NCBI GenBank assembly: GCA_022870745.1
Contig: CP085323.1
Coordinates: 1,364,001 to 1,428,000, forward strand
Length of the DNA stretch: 64,000 bases
Direction of reading: 5' to 3'
Origin: Silvibacterium acidisoli
GTDB taxonomy: Bacteria > Acidobacteriota > Terriglobia > Terriglobales > Acidobacteriaceae
A model generated the notes under the pieces. The model made no database searches and was not told the DNA's origin. It saw nothing but the letters and a program-made list of their open reading frames with translations. The translations under genes and the position numbers were made by a program. This document shows positions 7,950 through 16,229 of this stretch, piece by piece. Position 1 is the stretch's first letter. The number at the start of each line of letters is the position of its first letter.

Positions 7950-9373
7950 CAGCCTCTCCAGCGTTCACCAACCAGAACCGCTCTGTCAGCCATCAAGACT
8001 TCAACGAGCCGTTGTCCGAATCGCCGGCGACTCTCGGTTGTACGCAGCAGGGTTCTCTCTAGAAACCCCAATTCTTCGTTTAAGGAGTATTTCGACAGAG
8101 AATTCCACACCGAACTCAGGGGCATTTGTGTGGCCCAGTCCTCAAAAAGCATGCCGAGATGACTTCCAATTTGCCGTGTCGTCATCCCATCCAGGTGCCA
8201 CGATAGAGCTTCTAGGATCATTGCAATCGGTCTCATTAAAGCCCATTGAACGTACGGACTTGGCGATGCGCGCTGACGAAGCAAGAGGCCAAGTTCTGCC
8301 GCGATCGCAGTCGACGTCTCGATTGCTGAATCTCCTCCAATGATTGCCAACGCCACGTCGATGTCAGATGCTGACGTTCGGGAGAGCTCCGGTGCCTCTG
8401 TAACTCGTGAAGCAAAACGTAAACCCAAATCTTCAGCACTTAGTTGCTCGATGCAATGCGCCTGCATGAGGTCCAACACGGTCGTCAACGGAACCAAGAA
8501 GCGTGCTCGGATCAATTCTTGTAAGTCCGGCGAGCGAGCCATCAATCGGCAGACCTCAGGACTGAACGCGTAGTAGTCCTCATATAGGTGATTGAAGAAG
8601 TCAAAGCCGCACTCGGAGCAGCGCAATACACCGTCGCGTACATTGCGTAGGGTCTTGACGGTCTCCGAATAGATGGAGCCACTGGCAACGCTCGCGATTA
8701 TGCAGCATGAGGATACCGAGGACTGACAGCCCGGGTTGCCGCAATGATCGGTAGCATCGCGGTGCGGAAGTCCGAGTTGGTCGCGCATGTCATTTTCATC
8801 TGTCTCTGCTCGATTTTCTTCGGGAGATGCAGTGCAGCCACTTGCGACCGAAGACAGGGGGTCGCCGTTGGCAAGGTGGAACGCATGAGAGAGTTCATGA
8901 TAAAGAATCACATTCTCTGGCTCCTCTATCGAGAATGTGCCGGCACCATCCCCTTCCTTACGCACACAAATTCCCGTACCGTTGTTGTCCGAAGTGTCAT
9001 AGACCACAAGTACCGATCCGGTTGGATTGTCTGTAACGCCTACGGGAAAAGTGAACCCGTTACCGATGGTCAGAGTACCGTCTGACAAGGTAAAGTTAGC
9101 TCCCGCTGCGACAATAATGACGTCCACGTCGTTTACATTCACTCCGAAGTTTGTATTCACCAACGTGTCCAGGCGCGTCGCGGGTATGCCCGGATCGCTG
9201 CGATCATACGTAACCTGGATCAAGTTGTTATCAGGCGGATTCTCTCCGAAACCTTTGTGAACTCCGTCTCCAAGGTCTTGGTGAGAGATTGAAAACAGAT
9301 CCACTTCAGCGCTCATCGGGAAGACATTGCCCAAGCCGGCGCCACTGGTGTCCGCTGCTACGAATAGTGTCAC
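7949..9373 (-). CDS. HExxH (M91-like) metalloprotease-type protein with internal CFI-box domain
   Basis: 474 residues in two parts. The N-terminal half has a zincin signature, YHELSHAFHLANG near residue 158-170, followed by ENRAETDENDMRDQLGLPHRD; this layout (HExxHA, then N/E-rich block and R-x-x-LG-x-P-x-R) resembles M91-type peptidases, a family that includes the NleD effector. The middle carries a CFI-box-like domain: CCIIASVASGS, VKTLRNVRDGVLR, then YYAFSPEV and R-rich motif ending near VPL. CFI-box domains are usually at the C-terminus; here about 150 helical residues follow. No signal peptide is seen. The upstream gene is 14 bases away and the downstream gene overlaps, so three genes form one unit. 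Protease activity and its target are inference. Confidence 0.75.
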   Translation of the reverse strand: MTLFVAADTSGAGLGNVFPMSAEVDLFSISHQDLGDGVHKGFGENPPDNNLIQVTYDRSDPGIPATRLDTLVNTNFGVNVNDVDVIIVAAGANFTLSDGTLTIGNGFTFPVGVTDNPTGSVLVVYDTSDNNGTGICVRKEGDGAGTFSIEEPENVILYHELSHAFHLANGDPLSSVASGCTASPEENRAETDENDMRDQLGLPHRDATDHCGNPGCQSSVSSCCIIASVASGSIYSETVKTLRNVRDGVLRCSECGFDFFNHLYEDYYAFSPEVCRLMARSPDLQELIRARFLVPLTTVLDLMQAHCIEQLSAEDLGLRFASRVTEAPELSRTSASDIDVALAIIGGDSAIETSTAIAAELGLLLRQRASPSPYVQWALMRPIAMILEALSWHLDGMTTRQIGSHLGMLFEDWATQMPLSSVWNSLSKYSLNEELGFLERTLLRTTESRRRFGQRLVEVLMADRAVLVGERWRG

Positions 9374-9387
9374 AATGCCCTCCCGTC

Positions 9388-9909
9388 TTACCCAATCTTC
9401 GGATTCTGCGGGACCTGCCAGTCTTGGCCCTTTGGCTTATAGGCGCTAAGCTTTCCTTCGAGGCATGGATCGTAGCAACGCTCGGGTTGTTCTTCTGGCG
9501 GAGGGCAGCAGGCCATGACCTGCGCTTGCACTACCGCCAGATTGTCGACCTGCAAGGTCTCATGAGCATGCACCTGTTCCAGAATCTTTTCCAGCTTGAC
9601 GACTGCGTCGCGAGTCGCCGTCTCAATCTCGATCAAGGAGTTCATCTTCCTCAAGATGCGACATTGCAGGTCAGATTCGGTTTGCAGCCAACAGATGATC
9701 GTTTCATTCTGGATTCGGTTATCTTCAAGCAGCGCAGCACATTGCTTCCCCACCTCCCAGATGGCGAACAACCCTTGTGTCAGAGTAGAGCTGTCCGCAT
9801 CGAGATGCTGCGTAAGAGTGTCAAGCCGCCCAGCAGTCAGGGCCGTGCTGCCTTTAATTTGGTCGAGATCATCATTAATCTGATTAGCAACTTCCTGGAG
9901 AGAAGGCAT
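9388..9909 (-). CDS. Coiled-coil protein with Cys-rich tail, first gene of zincin/CFI-box cassette
   Basis: 173 residues, no family recognised. Residues 1-125 are almost entirely helical with heptad-like spacing, so a coiled coil is likely. A short tail follows with CCPPPEEQPERC and YDPC, a Cys/Pro cluster that could bind metal or form disulfides. The ATG at 9909 is preceded by AAGAGGT at a good distance. It starts the three-gene minus-strand unit; 14 bases separate it from the HExxH/CFI-box gene. Confidence 0.75.
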   Translation of the reverse strand: MPSLQEVANQINDDLDQIKGSTALTAGRLDTLTQHLDADSSTLTQGLFAIWEVGKQCAALLEDNRIQNETIICWLQTESDLQCRILRKMNSLIEIETATRDAVVKLEKILEQVHAHETLQVDNLAVVQAQVMACCPPPEEQPERCYDPCLEGKLSAYKPKGQDWQVPQNPKIG

Positions 9910-10408
9910 GGACGTACCTCTTAGTACGGATTACAGACAGGCCCGGGGATCACGGAAAGATTATGTGACAGGTTCCAACTGGACGTCCAACGGGTGCGCC
10001 GAATGCTAGGCACATGACTGTGGGTTGTCAAGCAAAAAGCTGACAAGGCAAAGCGATTGTTGTCTTCGGATGAATCCTTACGCGGTAACCGTGAGCCACG
10101 AGCACTGGCACCTTTCTATGAGCTCGACTTGCTTGCGAGACAAGAGGACCGGTTATCGGGCGTTGTTAATCGACAGCTTTTGCTGCGGGGGCAGAGAGCT
10201 ATGGAACGCGAGATAGGAACACTCATCTAGATTGAAAGGGCCGCTAGACTTTCACGGTGTCATGGCATCCTCTACGTGCTGGTGTTCCATTTCTCTGACT
10301 CAGCTCTCCATTCCCGTCGTTTCGAAGAGTGCATTGGCGATTTGGCATCAATCCAGCCGCGTCACTTTCGGCAGGCGCGTTTACGAGGACCTAAGAAATA
10401 CCTGGCAG
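9910..10408. other. Non-coding or decayed stretch
   Basis: Roughly 500 bases upstream of the three-gene cassette. It must hold that unit's promoter (minus strand), but no convincing -35/-10 pair was found; a TAATCT near 9960 on the minus strand is a weak -10 candidate. The small open frames here show no family features. Confidence 0.45.
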
Positions 10409-10716
10409 TTATTGTGGTTTTCCTGCCCGGTCATAAGCTACGCATGCCTTCTCCACCTCGGGAAGATGTTCCGCGGTCCACTCACATAAAGCTCGAAAAG
10501 GCTCCTCCAGCGTGCGTCCCAGCGGAGTAATCCTGTATTCCACTCTTACCGGTGCGGTGCTGACGACAATGCGCTGCACCATGCCGTTCCGTTCCATGCG
10601 GAGGAGTGTTGTGTCAACGCCTTCTGCGTGATTTCGGTAAAGAACTTCTTGATCTCGTTGAAGCGCAGCGGACGCGCACTAAGGGCGTTCACAATCAGCT
10701 GACATTTCGACACGGG
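10409..10716 (-). pseudogene. HxlR-family regulator, frameshifted and 5' damaged
   Basis: Two frames together give an HxlR winged helix. Frame one reads LSARPLRFNEIKKFFTEITQ then KALTQ and goes out of register near 10612. The next frame continues LLRMERNGMVQRIV, RVEYRITPLGRTLEEPF and ends at 10409. One base appears lost at the join. The normal N-terminal helix with the conserved Cys-Pro and GGKW region is also missing or altered. HxlR proteins usually control nearby redox or aldehyde-stress genes; an OYE remnant lies next door. Confidence 0.75.
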
Positions 10717-10915
10717 GCGTTTCCCTCCGGGTGATCTAGTGTCCTCGGGGTACCTTGAAGCAACCAGGTATAGACCATATCCTTTGCCCATGATGAATCC
10801 AGATCTCTCCGCTCTGAACCATCCTCTCCAATTGAGGTCGCTTGCACTCAATAATCGAGTTGTGATCTCTCCCACATGACCCGCTCGCGGTCTCCGGAAG
10901 GAGTTCCAGGCGAAG

Positions 10916-11062
10916 ATGTGGCGGGTTGAGCGCGGAGAGTTCGATCTCGTCGCGGTTGGTCGTGCGCTCCTCGCCGATCCGGCGTGGTTCACAAAGCTGC
11001 TCTCAGGAGCTCTTATTGAATTGAAGGGTTTCAGCACGGCGGCATTAGCAGAAGTGGTCTGA
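10916..11062 (+). pseudogene. C-terminal remnant of an OYE-type NADH:flavin oxidoreductase
   Basis: The 48-codon frame reads RGEFDLVAVGRALLADPAW and ends LAEVV. This is the C-terminal FMN-binding signature of Old Yellow Enzymes and matches the same block of the intact gene at 32879-34000 (NEFDLVAIGRAQVNDPEW). Nothing of the barrel's first 300 residues is left. Confidence 0.75.
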
Positions 11063-11240
11063 TCAAAAACATGTCAAAGACGTTCCGTTCACGTGCGTTG
11101 TACTTGCCGGCAGAATTCCATTGATATCGTCCATGCGATGATTCAAAGTGCATTGAATCATCAGAAGTCTCTTCACAAGGCGCGGACTTCGTTTGCGTCG
11201 TCAAGCTCGCAAATTACGACACGAGGGAGGCATCTGCAGC

Positions 11241-11262
11241 TTAGCGTTTGACTATAATCTAA
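11241..11262. promoter_or_regulatory. 22-bp TTAG-N14-CTAA site, copy 1
   Basis: TTAGCG-N8-TAATCTAA, matching the site at 31810 at most positions. It lies upstream of an AraC remnant in the decayed 11.1-11.5 kb stretch. See the other copies at 13627, 29211, 31810 and 34087. Confidence 0.5.
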
Positions 11263-11367
11263 CCATAAGGCGTCGAGACGCATCCGATAGTTTTGGGGTC
11301 GTTCACGCCATGCGTATAGTGATACTCGCTTTAGACAACTTTTGGACGACAGGCCTAACTGTCGTTG

Positions 11368-11433
11368 TTGCACGGCAATGATGTCGATATCGAGTCTGTG
11401 GCGGCCGAGGTTGGCTACGCGGACGGCCCATGA
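11368..11433 (+). pseudogene. Scrap of an AraC/GlxA-type regulator C-terminus
   Basis: The frame reads LHGNDVDIESVAAEVGYADGP and stops. IESVAAEVGYADG is the classic second helix-turn-helix of AraC/GlxA regulators. No other part is recognisable, and the frame is closed on both sides. The surrounding 11063-11490 is otherwise empty of genes. Confidence 0.55.
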
Positions 11434-11490
11434 TGACGACCGATAAGGCATGACCCGTCTTCTCGGGCGGCACGATCATCCATGAACGGA

Positions 11491-11780
11491 CTACTTGCCC
11501 TTGATCAGCATGCCGAACGGGCTGAGCACCGTAACGGGAACACCTCGTAGCTCATCAGGCCGTTGGCGACCAGGGGCAAAGTGGCGAGCGACTCGTTCGT
11601 TGCTTCAACCGACTCGACGTTCATCAGGAACACGGGGCCGGAGCCTTCGCGAAACCATAACCGCTCTACCGTACCGTTGAGGTAGCGTTTAAGGGTTGCG
11701 GGAACCTCGGCCGGCATGTGCTCTTTCAGCTTGTCGGGAGTAAGTGTAGGCTTGGTGGAAGCGATAGCAAAAACTTTCAT
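11491..11780 (-). pseudogene. Small dimeric alpha/beta-barrel-like protein with C-terminal frameshift
   Basis: The frame starts MKVFAIASTKPTLTP at 11780 after AAGGAGAATCTTC. It resembles small ferredoxin-like barrel proteins (muconolactone isomerase or YciI type). In the main frame it ends SYEVFPLRCSARSAC at 11505. Shifting by one base at about 11540 gives the expected ending VTVLSPFGMLIKGK with a stop at 11491. One base is therefore missing near the 3' end, by mutation or sequencing error. Function unknown. Confidence 0.65.
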
Positions 11781-11912
11781 GAAGATTCTCCTTGTTGGGA
11801 CATCGTAGGAACTACAAGAACCACATTAGCGTCCAGGAGAGTCTTTTGGTAAAGGCGCAAACGACACCAATGATGTCGTTTGCGTCACACTGATTTCAGC
11901 CCTGGCTTCTGC

Positions 11913-12392
11913 CTACTTCGCCCGAGTGAGGATTGCTTGTCCCAGGTGGAAGGACGCATGATTCGTTCGATTGAGGAGCAGGGTGAATCGGTTCCTGGTG
12001 GGATCGGCGGCAAAGTCTTCCTCCGAAACGGCAGAGTGTCTTGCAAGCCAGTCTTGTGTCGAAAATTTTGTGATACCGGCGAGAAGCGCCGCATTCACAT
12101 CGGTCCAGGCTTGCTTCAGCTCGGCCGCGGTGAGCGGGTCAGGCAGCGTGCGATCCGGATTGGCGATGTAACACTCATCGAGCTCCGGGTGGAGACGCTC
12201 TCCGAGAAACAGCAGTGGCAGCATTCGGTCATGGATGGCTGTGAGGTGTCCCAGCAGGTAGAAAAGCCGGTTCCTGCCGGGAGCAACTTGCTTGAGAAGC
12301 TGTTCCTCGTCATGCCCAGCGAAGAATTTATCCAGGCGGCCGGTGACTCCGCTCCATGATGTGACGGCTAGGTCGATAAAGGTCTGTTCCAC
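11913..12392 (-). CDS. DinB-like four-helix protein
   Basis: 159 residues, GTG start at 12392 with AAGGAAA eight bases before it. DinB/YfiT-like proteins are four-helix bundles with a three-His metal site, many acting as thiol-dependent (for example bacillithiol or mycothiol) transferases. Here the histidines in LGHLTAIHDRM and HASFHLGQ fit. A clear paralogue lies at 30163-30648 (APGRNR, GHL, RLHPELD, NPDR shared), in the second redox module. Confidence 0.85.
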   Translation of the reverse strand: MEQTFIDLAVTSWSGVTGRLDKFFAGHDEEQLLKQVAPGRNRLFYLLGHLTAIHDRMLPLLFLGERLHPELDECYIANPDRTLPDPLTAAELKQAWTDVNAALLAGITKFSTQDWLARHSAVSEEDFAADPTRNRFTLLLNRTNHASFHLGQAILTRAK

Positions 12393-12693
12393 GACTATGT
12401 TTCCTTTCCTTGTTCGGCAACTGCCGCGATGTGAGTGATTCGAAAATGTCGATAGGGCGTTTTTCCAGGTTGTTTAGAGCAATGGGACTCTCGATCGGAT
12501 GCGATGATTTGTGGATCATAGACGGCCCATCCCGTCATCTGCGTGAGGGCTAACAAGACAAAGCCAAGGAAGGTGAACTCCCTTGGCTTCTCACTCTTCT
12601 TGCTTTTCCAGTCGCACGTGTGGCATGACGCGATGGAGATGAGGCGCGGATGAGAGGTACTCCGCCATCCACGCCTCTTTCTCGTTAACAGGA

Positions 12694-13572
12694 CTACGCG
12701 TTCGGAGTATCGAAGGCAGGGATGATGCCGCCGAGACCGAGTGCGCCAAGTGCCTGGGCCTGGACCTGAGCTGCAGTCGCATTGAGGACATCCGCGCCGA
12801 ACGCTGTACCGACGATCACACGCGCAGGACGCTGCCCCTTGGGTTCCGCTACGAGCTTGACGAGTGCTTCCGCCACCTCGTGAGAGTCGGGAGCATTCGG
12901 TCCGCTCAGCATTTGAGCGAAACCGGCGCGCATGTTGTCAAGAATGGTGGCAACCTCGCCGTAGGTGCCGATGCGGTCACTGTCCTCGGGCTCCATCTGC
13001 CCCTTGGTGTAGATGTCTGTCGGATAGGCGCTGGGCTGAAGAAGGCTTACCTCCACACCAAAGGGCGCGACTTCATAGCGGTAGCTCTGAGTGATCGAAT
13101 CGAGAGCGAACTTCGTGGCTCCATAGATACCGAGGAAAGGCAACGTCGTGCGGCCGAGGACAGAACCGATATTGATGATGAGCCCTTCGCCCTGTTTCCG
13201 CAGGGTAGGCAGAACGGCACGCGAGGTGCGCTGGACGCCCACTACGTTGACGTCGAAAAGGCGGGTGACCTGTTCGCTGGTGTAAGCTTCCGAAATTCCC
13301 GTGGCGCCGGCGCCGGCATTGTTGATGAGAACGTCGATCCGGCCTGCGGCCTTCAAGACCTGAGCGACAGCGGCGTTTACGGATGCGTCAGTGGTAACGT
13401 CGAGTTCGACGACATCGATCTTGTTCGCCTGGAGAGCAGCCGCCTTCTCCTGGTTGCGGCCGGCAACGTCGCGCATGGAAGCGAATACCCGGTGTCCAGC
13501 CTTCGCGAGAGTCTCCGCGGCATCGAACCCGAATCCTGCGCTCGCACCTGTAATGAGAATAACTTTCGACAT
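12694..13572 (-). CDS. Short-chain dehydrogenase/reductase
   Basis: A classical SDR of 292 residues from the ATG at 13572 (AAAGG before it); a longer open frame to 13614 lacks a ribosome site. Features in order: TGASAGFG cofactor loop at residues 8-15, NNAG, and the catalytic Ser with YGATK (Tyr and Lys). Substrate unknown. Divergent from a TetR gene with a 156-base gap that holds a 22-bp palindrome, so regulation by that TetR protein is likely. Confidence 0.9.
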   Translation of the reverse strand: MSKVILITGASAGFGFDAAETLAKAGHRVFASMRDVAGRNQEKAAALQANKIDVVELDVTTDASVNAAVAQVLKAAGRIDVLINNAGAGATGISEAYTSEQVTRLFDVNVVGVQRTSRAVLPTLRKQGEGLIINIGSVLGRTTLPFLGIYGATKFALDSITQSYRYEVAPFGVEVSLLQPSAYPTDIYTKGQMEPEDSDRIGTYGEVATILDNMRAGFAQMLSGPNAPDSHEVAEALVKLVAEPKGQRPARVIVGTAFGADVLNATAAQVQAQALGALGLGGIIPAFDTPNA

Positions 13573-13593
13573 GATATGTACCTTTCGATGGAG

Positions 13594-13619
13594 GGAGGAT
13601 GCAAGCCTTGGCATCCTCC
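13594..13619 (-). promoter_or_regulatory. Hairpin in the SDR leader
   Basis: GGAGGATGC (13594-13602) pairs with GCATCCTCC (13611-13619), 8-base loop. It sits about 22 bases upstream of the SDR start, between it and the operator-like palindrome, so it would be in the leader RNA. Confidence 0.45.
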
Positions 13620-13626
13620 GGACTAT

Positions 13627-13648
13627 TTAGATTTCAATCTGCATCTAA
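13627..13648. promoter_or_regulatory. 22-bp TTAG-N14-CTAA site, copy 2 (SDR/tetR intergenic)
   Basis: TTAGAT-N10-ATCTAA, a perfect six-base inverted repeat between the divergent SDR and tetR genes. This is the normal place and size for a TetR-family operator. The same outer bases and length recur at 11241, 29211, 31810 and 34087. Confidence 0.65.
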
Positions 13649-13728
13649 CCATGTGTTGGATGACATTTAAATTAAAAAGAACCACATTTTTTCAGCCGGA
13701 AAAACCTGATCCGGACTCAGGGGATGCG

Positions 13729-14304
13729 ATGAGAAGATCGAAGCAGGAAACGGAAGAGACCCGAAGACATATTGTTGAGACGGCCGCGGCCGAATTCCGA
13801 GGCAACGGGATCGATGGCACAGGGCTGATCGGTCTGATGTCAGCCGCCGGATTGACTCACGGCGGCTTCTATAAACATTTCGATTCCAAAGACCAGCTTG
13901 TAGCAGAGGCGCTGGAACTCGCGGCTGGTGAAATGGTGGCCGCGGCGAAACATATCGCCTCCATAACTCCAGGACAACGTGGGCTCCAGGCCATCGTGAC
14001 GGAATATCTTTCGTCGGCGCACCGCGATGATTCTGCCCACGGGTGCGTCTTCTCTGCCCTGGGCTGCGAAATCGCTAGGGGGAATGACGCGATACGAGAG
14101 CCCATGACTTCCGCGTTTCTCGAAGTTGTCGATAATCTGGCCGGGCAACTCGACACCATGCCACGTGCCGCGGCACGCAAGGAAGCGACTTGGATGTTTT
14201 GCGCAATGGTCGGTGCAATCACAATGGCTCGAATGGTGAACAACCCCGAGGTGTCGTCTTCGATTCTTCGCGAAACCCGGAAGCACCTCACGCATCCACG
14301 ATGA
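13729..14304 (+). CDS. TetR-family transcriptional regulator
   Basis: 191 residues from the ATG at 13729. The N-terminal helix-turn-helix is typical (GLIGLMSAAGLTHGGFYKHFDSK), the rest is a helical ligand domain with a HGCVFSALGCEIAR block. It is a close paralogue of the TetR protein at 34132-34725 (same GGFY-HF-SK and GC-F-ALG-EIAR pattern). Likely represses the divergent SDR gene and itself. Much longer in-frame extension to 12880 is antisense to the SDR and was rejected. Confidence 0.92.
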   Translation: MRRSKQETEETRRHIVETAAAEFRGNGIDGTGLIGLMSAAGLTHGGFYKHFDSKDQLVAEALELAAGEMVAAAKHIASITPGQRGLQAIVTEYLSSAHRDDSAHGCVFSALGCEIARGNDAIREPMTSAFLEVVDNLAGQLDTMPRAAARKEATWMFCAMVGAITMARMVNNPEVSSSILRETRKHLTHPR

Positions 14305-14339
14305 CAGCGGCGAATCGTGCGCCAAAGCCATAGGCCACT

Positions 14340-15332
14340 TCACGAATTACAGGGTTCCCCTTGTAACCCTTTGCTCAAAAGAGCCAGCATGCCGTAAAGC
14401 TGGTCGATATGAGGTGTATGGATGCCGAGGTGCTTCGCAATCTGCCTCGGAGAATCGACGATCGAATCCAGCTCAAGCCTGCGACAGCTCTCTACATCTT
14501 GAAGCATCGATGTCTTGAAGGAACCAAGAGAGGCTGTCACCGCAAGGACGCTGTCTAGAGTAGCCTTTGTGTGGAGCTTCAAGGCGCGAGCGATGAGATG
14601 CGATTCCTCCGCTAATCCGCTCAATAGAGGGCGCAATAGCGGAGAGCTCGCGATGCAGTCTGTTGTCGATCGCGTGAGCGCGGATAACGGATTGAAAAGA
14701 AGATTTGCTGTGAGCTTGTCCCATACATCTCCGTGAATGTTCAAGGATGCCTGAGCCGCGATCTCTGCAGCGCGGAACAACTCGATCAAGCGCACAACGC
14801 GATCGGTAACGGCCCCGGTAAGATCACCTAGGACAATTCGTCCGGGTGACGTCAAACAGGACGTTCCTTCTTTGTCGAGATGCGCAGCCACGTACAGCAC
14901 GCTCCCGATGATTTGCTCTCGCGGAATCTCGTGCTGTAACAGGGTGAGGTTCCTCGACACTGGCAATCCATCTGTCAGCCACCACGGCACGCCATTCAAC
15001 ATCGGGACAATGATTGTTTCCCGCGAACAAAGCTTCAGGATGTCCTGCAGAGAGTCGGAAAGTGCGGTTCCTTTGACCGCAATGATCACAACCTCGTAAG
15101 TTCCGTTCGCCTGCGCGGCAGTGATCGCGCAGGCAGGCGAACGACGGCTCTGGCCTGGCGCTACGCTGTGCCACCCGTGCTTGCGCAACGTTTCTAACCG
15201 TTGTCCTCTTGCAATGGCGGTCACATCAACCCCTGCGGCCGCCAGATGAGAACCGATCCACGTACCGACCGCACCCGCTCCAAAAATGGCGATACGGAAG
15301 GCTCGCGCCCCAACCATAGGTAAACGCTCCAT
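14340..15332 (-). CDS. Ketopantoate reductase-like (ApbA/PanE) oxidoreductase
   Basis: About 330 residues. The N-terminal Rossmann motif IAIFGAGAVGTWIG is followed by AIARG, AVKGTAL and MLNGVPWW, the typical layout of 2-dehydropantoate 2-reductases, then the helical C-terminal domain with KLTANLLFNPLSALT. The family reduces ketopantoate with NADPH in pantothenate synthesis, but paralogues in accessory regions may act on other keto acids. The ATG at 15332 follows GAGGGG; a GTG at 15356, directly after the upstream stop, would add eight residues. Likely co-transcribed with the methyltransferase and the NmrA-like gene. Confidence 0.85.
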   Translation of the reverse strand: MERLPMVGARAFRIAIFGAGAVGTWIGSHLAAAGVDVTAIARGQRLETLRKHGWHSVAPGQSRRSPACAITAAQANGTYEVVIIAVKGTALSDSLQDILKLCSRETIIVPMLNGVPWWLTDGLPVSRNLTLLQHEIPREQIIGSVLYVAAHLDKEGTSCLTSPGRIVLGDLTGAVTDRVVRLIELFRAAEIAAQASLNIHGDVWDKLTANLLFNPLSALTRSTTDCIASSPLLRPLLSGLAEESHLIARALKLHTKATLDSVLAVTASLGSFKTSMLQDVESCRRLELDSIVDSPRQIAKHLGIHTPHIDQLYGMLALLSKGLQGEPCNS

Positions 15333-15356
15333 CTTCCCCTCTGAATATCGAATCAC

Positions 15357-16175
15357 TTACTTGCGGATGCTGACTGCCGACAAAACTCCTGCCCGGCCTT
15401 CCGCGATGTTTCTTCCGAGATTCTTAACCTTCTGTGGAAAATCAGCTCCCATGACGCGGCTCAACGCAGAGCCACCAGGATGTTGATTTGTCATTACATT
15501 CTCGAACCATTGTAGGGAAATATCGGTTTCGTCGGACCATCGCTCAATCGAAAGACCTGCCTGTTCGAGCCCGGCTCGCGTTTCTTCAACGCTCAATAGA
15601 AAGCTAGTGGAGGAGTCCATCGCCCAAGGGGCTGGATATACGAGTTCCCCACTACGCCGCACTATATCGTGAATCGCAAACTTTCCATTGGGGCGAAGAA
15701 CCCGAACCACTTCCCGGTAAAGAGAAGCACGATCGGCGATATTCATGGCCACGTGATGAAGGAAAACCGCGTCGAAGGAAACATCCTCGAATGGAATCTC
15801 AAGTGCGTTTCCTTGAGTGAACTTCACTCGATCGATCATGCCGCAACGAGCGGTAAGATACGTTGCGGCTTCCACGAAAGAAGGGCTGAGGTCGAGGCCC
15901 TCTACAAAGCAGCCATACGTAGCCGCGTAGTAGCGAGCTGGACCTCCAATTCCAGAACCCAGATCCAGAACTCTCATGGATGAATTAAGACCGACGGCAT
16001 CAGCCAGATCTGCGGTAGCGAGGATACCGCGTGTGTGAAACTGATCGACTGGCGCAAGCAGACTTGCCGTGAGAGGCTCGCCTTTCGTTGCAAGGGTGTC
16101 GAGCACTTCCTCAATTCGCTCGAGGAGTCCCGCTTTGTTGTAATGCTCGCGTACTTTCGCTGTCGTCTCGTTCAT
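15357..16175 (-). CDS. Class I SAM-dependent methyltransferase
   Basis: 272 residues from the ATG at 16175 (GGAG seven bases upstream). The SAM fold is clear: motif I VLDLGSGIGGPARYYA, acidic loop EGLDLS, motif VKFTQGNALEIPF and FDAVFLHHVAMNI. The architecture resembles sarcosine/dimethylglycine and related small-molecule methyltransferases (Ubi-like). Substrate unknown. Abuts the ketopantoate reductase-like gene. Confidence 0.88.
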   Translation of the reverse strand: MNETTAKVREHYNKAGLLERIEEVLDTLATKGEPLTASLLAPVDQFHTRGILATADLADAVGLNSSMRVLDLGSGIGGPARYYAATYGCFVEGLDLSPSFVEAATYLTARCGMIDRVKFTQGNALEIPFEDVSFDAVFLHHVAMNIADRASLYREVVRVLRPNGKFAIHDIVRRSGELVYPAPWAMDSSTSFLLSVEETRAGLEQAGLSIERWSDETDISLQWFENVMTNQHPGGSALSRVMGADFPQKVKNLGRNIAEGRAGVLSAVSIRK

Positions 16176-16229
16176 TCCACTCTCCATCAACGGTCATTCC
16201 ATTAGATCGGCTAGGTGCGCCGAAGGTTC

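Noticed and set aside
12880-13728. A long upstream extension of the first TetR frame
   Set aside because: It is antisense to the SDR gene; the TetR family start and length fit the ATG at 13729.
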